Source of the DNA: Flavobacteriales bacterium
Lineage (GTDB): Bacteria; Bacteroidota; Bacteroidia; Flavobacteriales; PHOS-HE28
Length of the DNA: 13,820 nt
NCBI GenBank assembly: GCA_008016945.1
Contig: SSGN01000133.1
Coordinates: 1 to 13,820 of the forward strand
Direction of reading: 5' to 3'
A program made the translations under genes and the position numbers. Shown here one piece after another: positions 7,263 through 13,820 of the stretch (positions are counted from its first letter, which is position 1; the number at the start of each line of letters is the position of its first letter). The notes beneath the pieces were generated by a model, which was not told the origin of the DNA, searched no databases, and worked only from the letters and a program-made list of their open reading frames with translations.

Positions 7263-7964
7263 TTAGGCGGTGAACTTGTAGCCCACCCCTCGGATCGAAT
7301 GGAAGTGCCTGGGTTCCCGGGGGTCAGGCTCGAAATACTTCCGGAACCCAACAATGAAATTATCCACCGTTCGGGTGGTTGGGAACACGTTATAGCCCCA
7401 CACTTTCTGGAGGATCTCCTCGCGTGACACCACATCACCTTCCCGCTCCACCAACAGCCGAAGCAGCATCATCTCGCGCTGGCTCAAGGTCTTCGTCAAG
7501 CCACCTTCCCCGCACACCTCGTAGCTCTGGAAATCGATGTGATTCCTCCCGAAAGCGTACCTCTCAAGCACGGTATTCGTACCCTTCGTTCCACGACGCT
7601 GGACCAATTTGGCCACTCGCAACAACAACTCTTCCAGGTCGAATGGTTTTCCCAGATGATCCTCCCCTGCTTTCAGCCCGCGAACGCGATCCGGCGCTGC
7701 CGTGCGGGCCGTGAGGAAAAGGACCGGTGTTGAATTGCCTTCCAGTCGTATGGTCTCCACCACGGTGAAGCCATCCATACCCGGCAGCATCACGTCCATC
7801 ACCACCGCATCATAATGCGCGCTACGCAGGCGCTCCAACGCATCCGGACCATTCGCCACGGTGGTGACATCATAGCCTTCCAGCTCGAAATTGAGCCGCA
7901 AGGTGGAACGCAAGGCGTTCTCGTCCTCCACCAGCAAGAGGCGCGGGCGTGCAGGGGCTTCCAT
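7263..7964 (-). CDS. OmpR/PhoB-family response regulator
   Basis: A 233-residue two-component regulator. The receiver domain (about 7-122) has the acidic pair E13/D14 in LLLVEDENALR, phospho-acceptor D57 in AVVMDVMLPGMDGF, T85 in VLFLTAR and K106 in LGKPFDLEELLLRV. The C-terminal winged-helix domain (about 135-232) has LSQREMMLLRLLVEREGDVV, an RTVDNFIVGFRKYFEPD recognition helix and the IRGVGYKF wing. The loop before K106 reads GLKAGEDHLGKPF, which is one residue shorter than the common GxxxGADDYLxKPF. No histidine kinase is encoded in the window, so the partner is elsewhere or unlinked. The gene is divergent from menI with only 47 bp between them. Target genes are unknown. Confidence 0.93.
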   Translation of the reverse strand: MEAPARPRLLLVEDENALRSTLRLNFELEGYDVTTVANGPDALERLRSAHYDAVVMDVMLPGMDGFTVVETIRLEGNSTPVLFLTARTAAPDRVRGLKAGEDHLGKPFDLEELLLRVAKLVQRRGTKGTNTVLERYAFGRNHIDFQSYEVCGEGGLTKTLSQREMMLLRLLVEREGDVVSREEILQKVWGYNVFPTTRTVDNFIVGFRKYFEPDPREPRHFHSIRGVGYKFTA

Positions 7965-8011
7965 GGCTGCAAAGATGGCCCACGGCTACCTTTACAGCCC
8001 ATCACCCGATC
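7965..8011. promoter_or_regulatory. Divergent promoter region between response regulator and menI
   Basis: Within 47 bp there are two opposed -7-like boxes. On the minus strand CATCTTTG (7977-7970) lies 5 nt before the regulator's ATG. On the plus strand TACCTTTA (7987-7994) lies 17 nt before menI. Each differs from TAnnTTTG by one specified base. No good TTG -33 element was found for either. Confidence 0.4.
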
Positions 8012-8431
8012 ATGCAATTCACGTCCCAACACGTGCAGGCCGCCCAAACCTTCATGGCGAACACCCTCGTGGAACACCTGGACATCCGCTTCCACGTGGA
8101 TGCGGAAGGCCGGTTCCAAGCTTCGATGCCCGTGGACAAGCGCACGCACCAGCCCATGGGCCTATTGCACGGCGGAGCCACGGCCGCGCTCGCCGAAACG
8201 CTCGGAAGCGTGGGCAGTGCATTGCTCATCGACCTACGCACGCAGGCGGCGGTGGGCATGGAGATCACCGCCAATCACCTGCGCGGCGTACGCGAAGGCC
8301 GCGTGACCGCCACCGGCGAACTCGTACACCAGGGGAGCAAGACCCACGTATGGGACATCCGCGTACATGACGATGCCGGGCGGCTCATCGCCATCTGCCG
8401 CCTCACCAACATGATCATCGATCAGCGATGA
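8012..8431 (+). CDS. menI: 1,4-dihydroxy-2-naphthoyl-CoA thioesterase (hotdog fold, MenI/YdiI-like)
   Basis: A 139-residue hotdog-fold acyl-CoA thioesterase. The run MPVDKRTHQPMGLLHGGATA followed by LAETLGSVGS matches E. coli YdiI/EntH closely, and E62 aligns with the catalytic Glu of that family. Further matches are GMEITANHLRGVREGRV and VHQGSKTHVWDIRV. Its position as first gene of a menaquinone cluster supports hydrolysis of DHNA-CoA to 1,4-dihydroxy-2-naphthoate, the step between MenB and MenA, rather than a general PaaI-type role. The ATG at 8012 gives the length usual for the family; an upstream extension to 7949 would run into the divergent regulator gene. Its TGA overlaps the menF ATG as ATGA, indicating translational coupling. 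Confidence 0.85.
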   Translation: MQFTSQHVQAAQTFMANTLVEHLDIRFHVDAEGRFQASMPVDKRTHQPMGLLHGGATAALAETLGSVGSALLIDLRTQAAVGMEITANHLRGVREGRVTATGELVHQGSKTHVWDIRVHDDAGRLIAICRLTNMIIDQR

Positions 8432-9534
8432 GCTCCGCAGCACTCCTCCATGCCCTGCAATACGCGATCGGCCATCGCCTCACCTTCGCGGCCTTCCGGC
8501 GCCCCGGCGAAGCGGAAGTGACCCTGTGGGCCCAGCAAACACCCGACCTGGACCGCGCCGAAAGCGGCCTGTGGTGGGAGTTGAACGATGTGTTCCTGCT
8601 GGCGCCCTTCCGTAACGGGGATCACACCCCGCTGGTGCGTTCCGATGTGGAACTGACCTTTGGCGAATCCGAACCGCACTGGCAGCGCCTGCTGGAATGC
8701 ACCGGAAGCACCGCGCAACCTCGCGCCACGCTACGTTCAGCCACATCGCGTGCAACGTTCGAGGCGGCCGTTGAGCAGGCGCGGAACGAATGCGCAACGG
8801 GCGAGGTGGAGAAGATCGTCCTCTCCCGCACCATGGAACTGCCCGTGGGCGAAGCCGATGCACCGGCCCTCTTCGTGGAAGCCCTGCACACCCGGCCCGA
8901 TGCCTTCGTGGCCTTGGTGATGACACCCGACCACGGCCTCTGGCTCGGGGCCACACCCGAGCGGTTGATCCTCGCCGAGAACGACACCGTGCTGGTGGAC
9001 GCCATCGCAGGCACCCTGCCCGCCGCCGATGCGCCCACCGAGGTTGCTGGTTGGGGCGAGAAGGAACGGCACGAGCAACGTGTGGTGGCCAAGAGCATCG
9101 CCGGTACGCTGATCGACCTCGGCGCGCGCCACATCACCATCGATGGCCCCGACGTGATCGCCGCCGGTCCCGTGGCTCATCTGCGCACGCGGATCGCCGC
9201 GAACGTGGAAGGCCGGGCCATGGAGGAACTCGTCTGCGCCGTTCACCCCACCCCCGCCGTGTGCGGCATACCCACCGACAAAGCCCGCGAGCGCATCGCC
9301 ACACTGGAGGACCGCGACCGCGAGTTGTACGCCGGTTTCTGGGGCCCATGGAGCGCCGATGGCCGCATGGAGCTTTTCGTGAACATCCGGTGCATGCGGA
9401 TCCATGCGACCAGTGCCGAACTCCACGTGGGCGCGGGCATCACCGCCGGTTCCGATCCTGCTGCGGAGTGGGACGAGACCGAGCATAAGGCCGACAGCTG
9501 GCGAAAATTGCTCCTGAAGGATGCCGTGGCATAG
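8428..9534 (+). CDS. menF: Isochorismate synthase (MenF)
   Basis: A 368-residue chorismate-utilising enzyme that converts chorismate to isochorismate, the entry step of menaquinone synthesis. Signature segments are EVEKIVLSR (K129, the general base in this family), WLGATPERL, DAIAGTLP, ERHEQRVV, the HPTPAVCGIP block (273-282), YAGFWGPW and the Mg-binding C-terminal GAGITAGSDPAAEWDETEHK. The N-terminal 100 residues are more divergent, as is usual. The length is shorter than E. coli MenF (about 430) but normal for Bacteroidota. It overlaps menI by 4 bp, and menD follows after 178 bp. A siderophore role (EntC-like) is possible by sequence alone, but the neighbours decide for menaquinone. Confidence 0.92.
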   Translation: MSSAALLHALQYAIGHRLTFAAFRRPGEAEVTLWAQQTPDLDRAESGLWWELNDVFLLAPFRNGDHTPLVRSDVELTFGESEPHWQRLLECTGSTAQPRATLRSATSRATFEAAVEQARNECATGEVEKIVLSRTMELPVGEADAPALFVEALHTRPDAFVALVMTPDHGLWLGATPERLILAENDTVLVDAIAGTLPAADAPTEVAGWGEKERHEQRVVAKSIAGTLIDLGARHITIDGPDVIAAGPVAHLRTRIAANVEGRAMEELVCAVHPTPAVCGIPTDKARERIATLEDRDRELYAGFWGPWSADGRMELFVNIRCMRIHATSAELHVGAGITAGSDPAAEWDETEHKADSWRKLLLKDAVA

Positions 9535-9679
9535 GCCCCGGAGATGCCTTGCGAACATTCGCCCCTCGGCTACCGCTGCACGGATCCACCCGGCCTGCGA
9601 CCACCGCACGGCCAGAACACCCTTCGATCCAGCGCTCAATGACCCGCCGCAACGGTAAATTCGCCGCCCGCCTCAAGCC

Positions 9680-9695
9680 CCTGCCTACCCGCAGG
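9680..9695 (+). promoter_or_regulatory. Small hairpin in the menD leader
   Basis: cctgc (9680-9684) and gcagg (9691-9695) pair around a 6-nt loop, 17 bp before the menD ATG. The stem is short, so any effect on menD translation is conjecture. The 178-bp menF-menD gap otherwise holds a 25-codon basic open frame (9639-9716) whose TGA overlaps the menD ATG. Confidence 0.25.
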
Positions 9696-9712
9696 TCCGG
9701 CGGAAAAGCCCG

Positions 9713-11419
9713 ATGACGAGCGACCACTACTCTGCCGCTGAACTGGCCCGCCTGTGCGCCGCGAAGGGCGTAAAACACGCGGTGATCAGCCCCGGCAGCC
9801 GCAGCGCACCATTGGTGATCGCCTTCACGCGCCAGGAGGGGATCGAATGCCTGCGTGTGATCGATGAGCGCAGCGCCGCCTTCTTCGCGCTGGGCATGGC
9901 GCAGCAACTGCACGCCCCCGTGGCACTGATCTGTACCAGCGGCAGTGCCGTGCTGAACTACGGTCCCGCGATCGCCGAGGCGTTCTACCAGCGCGTGCCG
10001 CTGCTGGTGATCACCGCGGACCGCCCCGAAGAGTGGGTGGATCAAGGCGAGGGGCAGGCGATCCGGCAGGAAGGCGCGCTCCTGCCCCATGTGAAAAAGA
10101 GCGTCCAGCTCCCCCGGTCCACCGGTGACCACCTTTCGCGCTGGCATTGCGGCAGGCTGATCAACGAGGCGATAGACCATACGCTGCTGCCGGTGCCGGG
10201 GCCGGTGCAGGTGAACGTGCCCTTCGCGGAGCCGCTGTACGGGCAGGCGCCGAGCCTTTCCGGGACAGCGGATGCCGCACGCTTCATCGCTCCGGTGATG
10301 ACGGAGTCCTTCATCCTGCCCGAACACGCGCGCTGGCTGATCGGGCAGTTCGCGGCATGCCGCAAGGTGATGGTGCTGATCGGGCAGGGTGTGTGGAGCG
10401 ACGGCCTCCGCAAGCAACTACGGCAATTGGCCGCGCTACCGCAGGTATCGGTGCATACCGAGGCCACGAGCAACCTCGATGATCCGGCCTTCATCACCAC
10501 GATCGACCGGGTGATCGCGGCGGTGGACGAGCGCAACGAGAAGGACCTGCGCCCCGAGTTGCTGATCACCTTCGGTGGAGCGGTGGTGAGCAAGCGTATA
10601 AGAACGCTGCTGCGCAAATGGAAGCCCGCGCAGCACTGGCATGTGGATGCCGCCCAGCGCCACTTCGACACGTATCAAAGCCTGACTCACGACATCGCCG
10701 TGAACCCGGAAGTGTTCTTCGCGCAGCTTACCGAAGCCGTGGTGGCCGCGTCCCGGAGCGAGGACAGTTTCTACGGCGAGGCTTGGCGCATGATGGACCA
10801 GAGCACGCGCAGCAGGCACGAGCGCATACTGGCTTCAGCGCCGTTCTGCGACCTCGCGGTGTTCAACACCCTCAACGACCGGATACCGAATGGCACGGCG
10901 ATCCATCTGGCGAACAGCACCCCCGCCCGCTATGCCCAGCTCTTCGACCGGGTGCGTGGCCATCAGTGGTTCGGCAACCGCGGGACCAGCGGCATCGACG
11001 GGTGCACCAGTACGGCGGTCGGTGCAGCCTTCGCCACGCAACGCACCACCACATTGATCACCGGCGACACGGCGTTCTGCTACGACAGCAACGCGTTCTG
11101 GAACGGCCACCTTTCGCCCGAGTTGAAGGTGATCGTGATCGACAACGGCGGAGGGAACATCTTCCGTTTCATCGAAGGCCCGGATACCGATGCGCAATTG
11201 CTACCATGGTTCGAAGCACCCCATGGCCGCGATATCGCGAAACTCGTGAAGAGCTTCGACCTGCCGTACCACCACGCGCACGATCAGGCTTCGCTGGAGA
11301 CCGGTGTGGACTGGCTGTACGGCGCACATGACCGTCCTGCCGTGCTGCACATCACCACCGATGCCGCAATTTCGCCGCAGGTGTTGCGGGAATATTTCAA
11401 GCAGTTGAGCGTAGCGTAA
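9713..11419 (+). CDS. menD: SEPHCHC synthase (MenD)
   Basis: A 568-residue thiamine diphosphate enzyme that joins isochorismate with decarboxylated 2-oxoglutarate to make 2-succinyl-5-enolpyruvyl-6-hydroxy-3-cyclohexene-1-carboxylate. The N-terminal half has [11 protein letters not shown] (from residue 24), the ThDP-activating glutamate E52 in [32 protein letters not shown] and ITADRP. The C-terminal ThDP/Mg motif runs from GD (G451, D452) through YDSNAFW to IDNGGGNIF (D477, N478). The full length matches the family. ATG 9713 is chosen because it starts just before the conserved first helix. The 52-bp gap to menB suggests co-transcription. MenD is specific to the o-succinylbenzoate route, which shows that this organism uses the classical menaquinone pathway. 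Confidence 0.96.
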   Translation: MTSDHYSAAELARLCAAKGVKHAVISPGSRSAPLVIAFTRQEGIECLRVIDERSAAFFALGMAQQLHAPVALICTSGSAVLNYGPAIAEAFYQRVPLLVITADRPEEWVDQGEGQAIRQEGALLPHVKKSVQLPRSTGDHLSRWHCGRLINEAIDHTLLPVPGPVQVNVPFAEPLYGQAPSLSGTADAARFIAPVMTESFILPEHARWLIGQFAACRKVMVLIGQGVWSDGLRKQLRQLAALPQVSVHTEATSNLDDPAFITTIDRVIAAVDERNEKDLRPELLITFGGAVVSKRIRTLLRKWKPAQHWHVDAAQRHFDTYQSLTHDIAVNPEVFFAQLTEAVVAASRSEDSFYGEAWRMMDQSTRSRHERILASAPFCDLAVFNTLNDRIPNGTAIHLANSTPARYAQLFDRVRGHQWFGNRGTSGIDGCTSTAVGAAFATQRTTTLITGDTAFCYDSNAFWNGHLSPELKVIVIDNGGGNIFRFIEGPDTDAQLLPWFEAPHGRDIAKLVKSFDLPYHHAHDQASLETGVDWLYGAHDRPAVLHITTDAAISPQVLREYFKQLSVA

Positions 11420-11440
11420 AGAAAAGCCCAAGGAAGCGGC

Positions 11441-11452
11441 CGACCATGGTCG
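11441..11452. repeat. 12-bp perfect palindrome between menD and menB
   Basis: cgaccatggtcg reads the same on both strands and lies in the 52-bp menD-menB gap, 19 bp before the menB ATG. It could be a protein-binding site or a small mRNA hairpin, or chance in GC-rich sequence. Confidence 0.3.
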
Positions 11453-11471
11453 ACCCCCACGATCCCCCAAA

Positions 11472-12287
11472 ATGAGAAACTGGACCACCATCAAGGAGTA
11501 TTCGGACATCAAGTTCGAGTTCTTCGAAGGCATCGCCAAGATCACGATCAACCGGCCTGAGGTGTACAACGCCTTCCGCCCGGACACGAACAAGGAGATG
11601 ATCGATGCCATGGACATCGCCCGCGAGGACCCGGCCATCGGCGTGGTGGTATTGACCGGCGCGGGCGACAAGGCCTTTTGCAGCGGCGGCGACCAGAACG
11701 TGAAGGGCCGCGGCGGGTACATCGGTACGGACGGTGTGCCGCGCCTGAACGTGCTGGACCTGCACAAGCGCATCCGCGAACTGCCCAAGCCCGTGGTGGC
11801 CATGGTGAACGGCTATGCCATCGGCGGTGGCCACGTGCTGCACGTGGTGTGCGACCTCACGATCGCGGCGGACCATGCGCGTTTCGGGCAGACCGGCCCC
11901 AAGGTGGGCAGCTTCGATGCGGGTTTCGGCAGCAATTACCTCGCCCGTCATGTGGGCCAGAAGAAGGCCCGCGAGATCTGGTTCCTGTGCCAGCAGTACA
12001 CCGCCAAGGAGGCCGAGGACATGGGCATGGTGAACAAGGTGGTACCGCTGGCCGAACTGGAGGATACCACCGTGGAGTGGTGCCGCATCATGATGCAACG
12101 CAGCCCGCTGGCCCTGCGCATGATCAAGCGTGGGCTGAACGCCGAACTGGACGGCCAGCGCGGCTTGATGGAATTCGCCGGTGATGCCACGCTGATGTAC
12201 TACCTGATGGACGAGGCGCAGGAGGGCCGCAACGCCTTCCTCGAGAAGCGGACGCCGGATTTCCAGAAGTACCCGAAGTTCCCGTAG
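11472..12287 (+). CDS. menB: 1,4-dihydroxy-2-naphthoyl-CoA synthase (MenB)
   Basis: A 271-residue crotonase-fold enzyme that cyclises o-succinylbenzoyl-CoA to DHNA-CoA. It shows [12 protein letters not shown], the oxyanion-hole segments FCSGGDQ (70-75) and [11 protein letters not shown], a flexible-loop tyrosine (Y83) in [25 protein letters not shown] (D149) and the strongly conserved [13 protein letters not shown]. Glycine at position 142 in QTGPK matches the bicarbonate-dependent type (as in E. coli) rather than the type with an aspartate there (as in Mycobacterium). The C-terminal [12 protein letters not shown] is typical. The start at ATG 11472 gives the standard N-terminus. In many Bacteroidota menA comes next; here a toxin-antitoxin-like island intervenes. 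Confidence 0.96.
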   Translation: MRNWTTIKEYSDIKFEFFEGIAKITINRPEVYNAFRPDTNKEMIDAMDIAREDPAIGVVVLTGAGDKAFCSGGDQNVKGRGGYIGTDGVPRLNVLDLHKRIRELPKPVVAMVNGYAIGGGHVLHVVCDLTIAADHARFGQTGPKVGSFDAGFGSNYLARHVGQKKAREIWFLCQQYTAKEAEDMGMVNKVVPLAELEDTTVEWCRIMMQRSPLALRMIKRGLNAELDGQRGLMEFAGDATLMYYLMDEAQEGRNAFLEKRTPDFQKYPKFP

Positions 12288-12297
12288 CGGGCATTTT
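12281..12297 (+). terminator. Weak hairpin at the end of menB
   Basis: cccg-tag-cggg spans the menB stop codon and is followed by cattttc. The 4-bp stem is very short, so it may only attenuate transcription before the toxin-antitoxin island. Confidence 0.2.
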
Positions 12298-12298
12298 C

Positions 12299-12326
12299 AA
12301 CGCAGAGACGCGGAGTTTCGCAGAGG
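12299..12326. repeat. Copy of a CGCAGAGACGC-type interspersed repeat
   Basis: The stretch contains cgcagagacgcggag followed by cgcagag, a short direct-repeat pattern. Similar CGCAGAG(A)CGCAGAG strings occur between genes in several unrelated phyla. It lies just downstream of menB at the edge of the inserted island. The function is unknown. Confidence 0.4.
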
Positions 12327-12387
12327 TGGGGACTTGTCGCTCTTGCGAACGATGGCCTTGAACGACGAGGATCTGTCGTGCTTGTTG

Positions 12388-12605
12388 TCAGGATCTCTTC
12401 CTCGCCCGCTCGCTCAACTCTTCCGCTGTAACCGGGGTGTCCACCCATATCCCACGCAGTTCGGCGAACGGATCCTTCAGCCGCTCCGCTTCACGTTCGA
12501 TCAGTTCCACGATCAACTCGGAAGGGCTGATGCCCGGCGCTCTCCGATCTGCTCGGCAAGGCGCATGGCCTTCACGGGGATGGGAACGGTGAGTTTCGCA
12601 GACAT
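12388..12605 (-). pseudogene. Ribbon-helix-helix antitoxin-like gene, frameshifted
   Basis: From ATG 12605 the first frame gives MSAKLTVPIPVKAMRLAEQI then GERR, and soon hits a stop at 12515-12513. Shifting frame by one base at about 12532-12539 continues as GISPSELIVELIEREAERL, then KDPFAELRGIWVDTPV, ending ELSERARKRS at TGA 12390-12388. Joined, this gives about 73 residues with a KLTVPIP strand, two helices and a tail, the pattern of VapB/CopG-type ribbon-helix-helix DNA-binding antitoxins. One missing base in the gcccggcg run explains the break. No PIN or other toxin frame follows it before menB, so it is an orphan. It is either a real pseudogene or a homopolymer sequencing error; the coding character of both halves is clear. 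Confidence 0.7.
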
Positions 12606-12634
12606 GGCTCGCGTAATACAGGGATGAAGATATG

Positions 12635-12664
12635 GCCGAACATCGGCTCCGTGGCCTAACTTCG
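12635..12664 (+). promoter_or_regulatory. Operator-like inverted repeat and candidate promoter of the DUF433/DUF5615 pair
   Basis: The perfect inverted repeat gccga-aca-tcggc (12635-12647) lies 9 nt upstream of TAACTTCG (12657-12664), a one-mismatch TAnnTTTG-like -7 box placed 19 nt before the ATG at 12684. The 78-bp gap separates two divergent antitoxin-like genes, a classic place for autoregulation. Confidence 0.4.
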
Positions 12665-12683
12665 TGCTGTCAACGCACACGCC

Positions 12684-12914
12684 ATGGATTACCGCAGGAT
12701 CATCACCATTGAACCGGGCAAGCGCAGCGGCAAGCCTTGCATCCGGGGCATGCGTATCACCGTGGGGGATGTGCTGGGCTACTTGGCCGCCGGAATGACC
12801 ATCCCGGAGATCTTGGACGATTTCGATGAGCTGACCGAGGAGGACATCCGGGCCTGCCTTGCCTACGCTGCCGATCGTGAGCGTTTCACCAGCATCGTGC
12901 CTTCGGCCGCGTGA
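12684..12914 (+). CDS. DUF433 protein, probable antitoxin
   Basis: A 76-residue DUF433 protein, full length. It has the characteristic start YRRIITIEPGKRSGKPCIRG, then MRITVGDVLGYLAAGMTIPE, and the helix LTEEDIRACLAYAADRE. This domain folds as a small helix-turn-helix and is typically encoded directly upstream of a DUF5615 PIN-like protein, acting as the antitoxin and probable autorepressor of a VapBC-like pair. Its TGA overlaps the GTG start of the next gene (GTGA), as expected for translational coupling. It is divergent from a broken ribbon-helix-helix antitoxin and separates menB from menA. The role as antitoxin is inferred from family context; the domain call is confident. Confidence 0.88.
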   Translation: MDYRRIITIEPGKRSGKPCIRGMRITVGDVLGYLAAGMTIPEILDDFDELTEEDIRACLAYAADRERFTSIVPSAA

Positions 12915-13243
12915 AGTTCCTGATCGACGAGAACCTGTCCGACAAGCTGGCCGCGCACCTTGATGCGGACCATCCGGGCACACAGCATGTGAAGCACCTG
13001 CGGTTAGCGGCGCAGCCCGATGCACAGTTGTGGGAGCTTGCACGTCAGGATGGCTTCGTGATCCTGACGCAGGACGACGATTTCGTGGAACTGAGCGCCC
13101 TGCACGGAGCGCCTCCCAAGGTGGTCCATCTGGCGATGGGGAACCACACCACGCCCGAGTGGCTGGGGATCATCCGGGCCAATGCTCCTGCGATCGCCTC
13201 ATTCGCTGCGGACCCTGATGCACGGCTCCTTGTTCTTCGTTGA
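12911..13243 (+). CDS. DUF5615 PIN-like protein, probable toxin nuclease
   Basis: A 110-residue DUF5615 (Mut7-C/PIN-like) protein. It begins MKFLIDENLSDKLAAHL with acidic D6 and E7, and has the second acidic cluster in GFVILTQDDDFVELSALHG (D55-D57) and the conserved VVHLAMGNHTT. These match the acidic active site of PIN-type ribonucleases. The GTG start at 12911 overlaps the DUF433 stop by 4 bp and gives the expected MKFLIDEN N-terminus. With DUF433 it forms a toxin-antitoxin-like operon. All visible acidic residues are intact, so it looks functional. The RNA target is unknown. menA begins 48 bp downstream and may be read through from here. Confidence 0.88.
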   Translation: MKFLIDENLSDKLAAHLDADHPGTQHVKHLRLAAQPDAQLWELARQDGFVILTQDDDFVELSALHGAPPKVVHLAMGNHTTPEWLGIIRANAPAIASFAADPDARLLVLR

Positions 13244-13291
13244 CGGGGTGGTACGGACCGATGTGATCATCATCCCCCTGTGCAGCCCCGC

Positions 13292-13820
13292 ATGAAACAC
13301 TGGCTCCACGCTTTCCGCCTGCGTACGCTGCCCTTGGCGGTGAGCAGCATCATCGTGGGGAGCGCGTTGGCGTACATCGTGGATGGTGAGGTCATGGGCA
13401 GCCCCGGCTTCAGACGCAGCGTTCTCTTCCTCGCCCTGCTCACCGCCGTACTCCTTCAGATCCTGAGCAATCTCGCCAACGACCTTGGCGATCACCAACA
13501 CGGCACGGACAACAACGAGCGCGTGGGCCCCCAACGCGCGGTGCAAAGCGGCATCATCACACCTGCGCAGATGAAGCGCGCCATGTTGATCTGCGGCACG
13601 CTGGCCTTCCTCAGCGGTTGTGCGTTGATCGTTATCGCGCTTGGCCTGTCACTCCGAACACTTGCCTTTCTGCTCATCGGCCTGCTCGCCATCGGCGCTG
13701 CGGTGAAATACACGTTCGGCAAGAACCCCTACGGCTACGCCGGTTTGGGTGACATCAGCGTGTTCCTGTTCTTCGGTATCGTGGGCGTATGCGGAACATT
13801 CTATCTGCACACAACGCAGT
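13292..13820 (+). CDS. menA: 1,4-dihydroxy-2-naphthoate polyprenyltransferase (MenA), 3' end missing
   Basis: The first 176 codons of a UbiA-superfamily membrane prenyltransferase; the frame is open at the right edge. It starts MKHWLHAFRLRTLPLAVSSI and has hydrophobic spans near residues 13-30, 43-62, 97-118 and 120-136. The first aspartate-rich motif is NLANDLGDHQHGTDN (N60, N63, D64, D67, D73), which in this family binds the Mg-polyprenyl diphosphate. The KYTFGKNPYGYAGLGDISVF segment is typical of MenA. The enzyme attaches the polyprenyl chain to DHNA in the inner membrane, giving demethylmenaquinone. It is separated from menB by about 1 kb of toxin-antitoxin-type genes. Confidence 0.92.
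   Translation, partial: MKHWLHAFRLRTLPLAVSSIIVGSALAYIVDGEVMGSPGFRRSVLFLALLTAVLLQILSNLANDLGDHQHGTDNNERVGPQRAVQSGIITPAQMKRAMLICGTLAFLSGCALIVIALGLSLRTLAFLLIGLLAIGAAVKYTFGKNPYGYAGLGDISVFLFFGIVGVCGTFYLHTTQ

Noticed and set aside
7004..7438. N-terminal extension of the T9SS type A gene to 7438
   Set aside because: It would bury the signal peptide inside the protein, overlap the response regulator and cross the candidate promoter and terminator.
9440..10417. 325-codon minus-strand frame opposite menD
   Set aside because: MenD motifs on the plus strand are complete; this is an antisense shadow.
12288..12390. Possible PIN toxin remnant (ILTTSTTD) after the broken antitoxin
   Set aside because: The match to a PIN N-terminus is only a few residues, lacks the aspartate arrangement, and the frame runs into repeat sequence.
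12334..12627. 97-codon plus-strand frame in the menB-menA gap
   Set aside because: The minus strand there encodes the two halves of a ribbon-helix-helix antitoxin, which explains the sequence better.

Overview
The window looks like the chromosome of a GC-rich member of the Bacteroidota (Flavobacteriales-like). The evidence is two type IX secretion (T9SS) cargo proteins, one with a CHU_C/type B tail and one with a type A tail, an AddB-like PD-(D/E)XK nuclease of the kind common in that phylum, weak Shine-Dalgarno sequences, and several TAnnTTTG-like promoter boxes. No rRNA, tRNA, CRISPR array or complete transposon was seen.

Layout. Positions 1-136 are the 3' end of a GltD-like oxidoreductase. 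It is followed at once by an ElaA-type GNAT acetyltransferase that has lost its N-terminal third. On the minus strand comes a large secreted PKD/CHU_C surface protein (488-2611) and then a small conserved-looking protein of unknown function (2710-2985). The latter starts 1 bp away from a divergent AddB-like nuclease (2987-5725). A 500-bp gene-free stretch follows. It holds a 207-bp element with imperfect 29-bp terminal inverted repeats (5794-6000), which looks like a MITE, and a strong hairpin terminator. Next on the minus strand are a T9SS type A secreted protein (6230-7003) and an OmpR-family response regulator (7263-7964).

From 8012 to the right edge the plus strand is a menaquinone (vitamin K2) cluster: menI (DHNA-CoA thioesterase), menF (isochorismate synthase), menD, menB and menA (cut by the window edge). 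Together these turn chorismate into isochorismate, then SEPHCHC, later DHNA-CoA, DHNA and demethylmenaquinone. MenC, MenE and MenH steps are not encoded here. Between menB and menA lies an insertion of toxin-antitoxin-type genes: a ribbon-helix-helix antitoxin-like gene on the minus strand, broken by a single-base frameshift, and a divergent overlapping DUF433/DUF5615 (VapBC-like) pair with an operator-like inverted repeat between them.

I did not find a convincing wholly new multi-gene system. The items most worth checking are the MITE-like element, the ElaA truncation exactly at the neighbouring stop codon, the frameshifted antitoxin and the toxin-antitoxin island inside the men operon.
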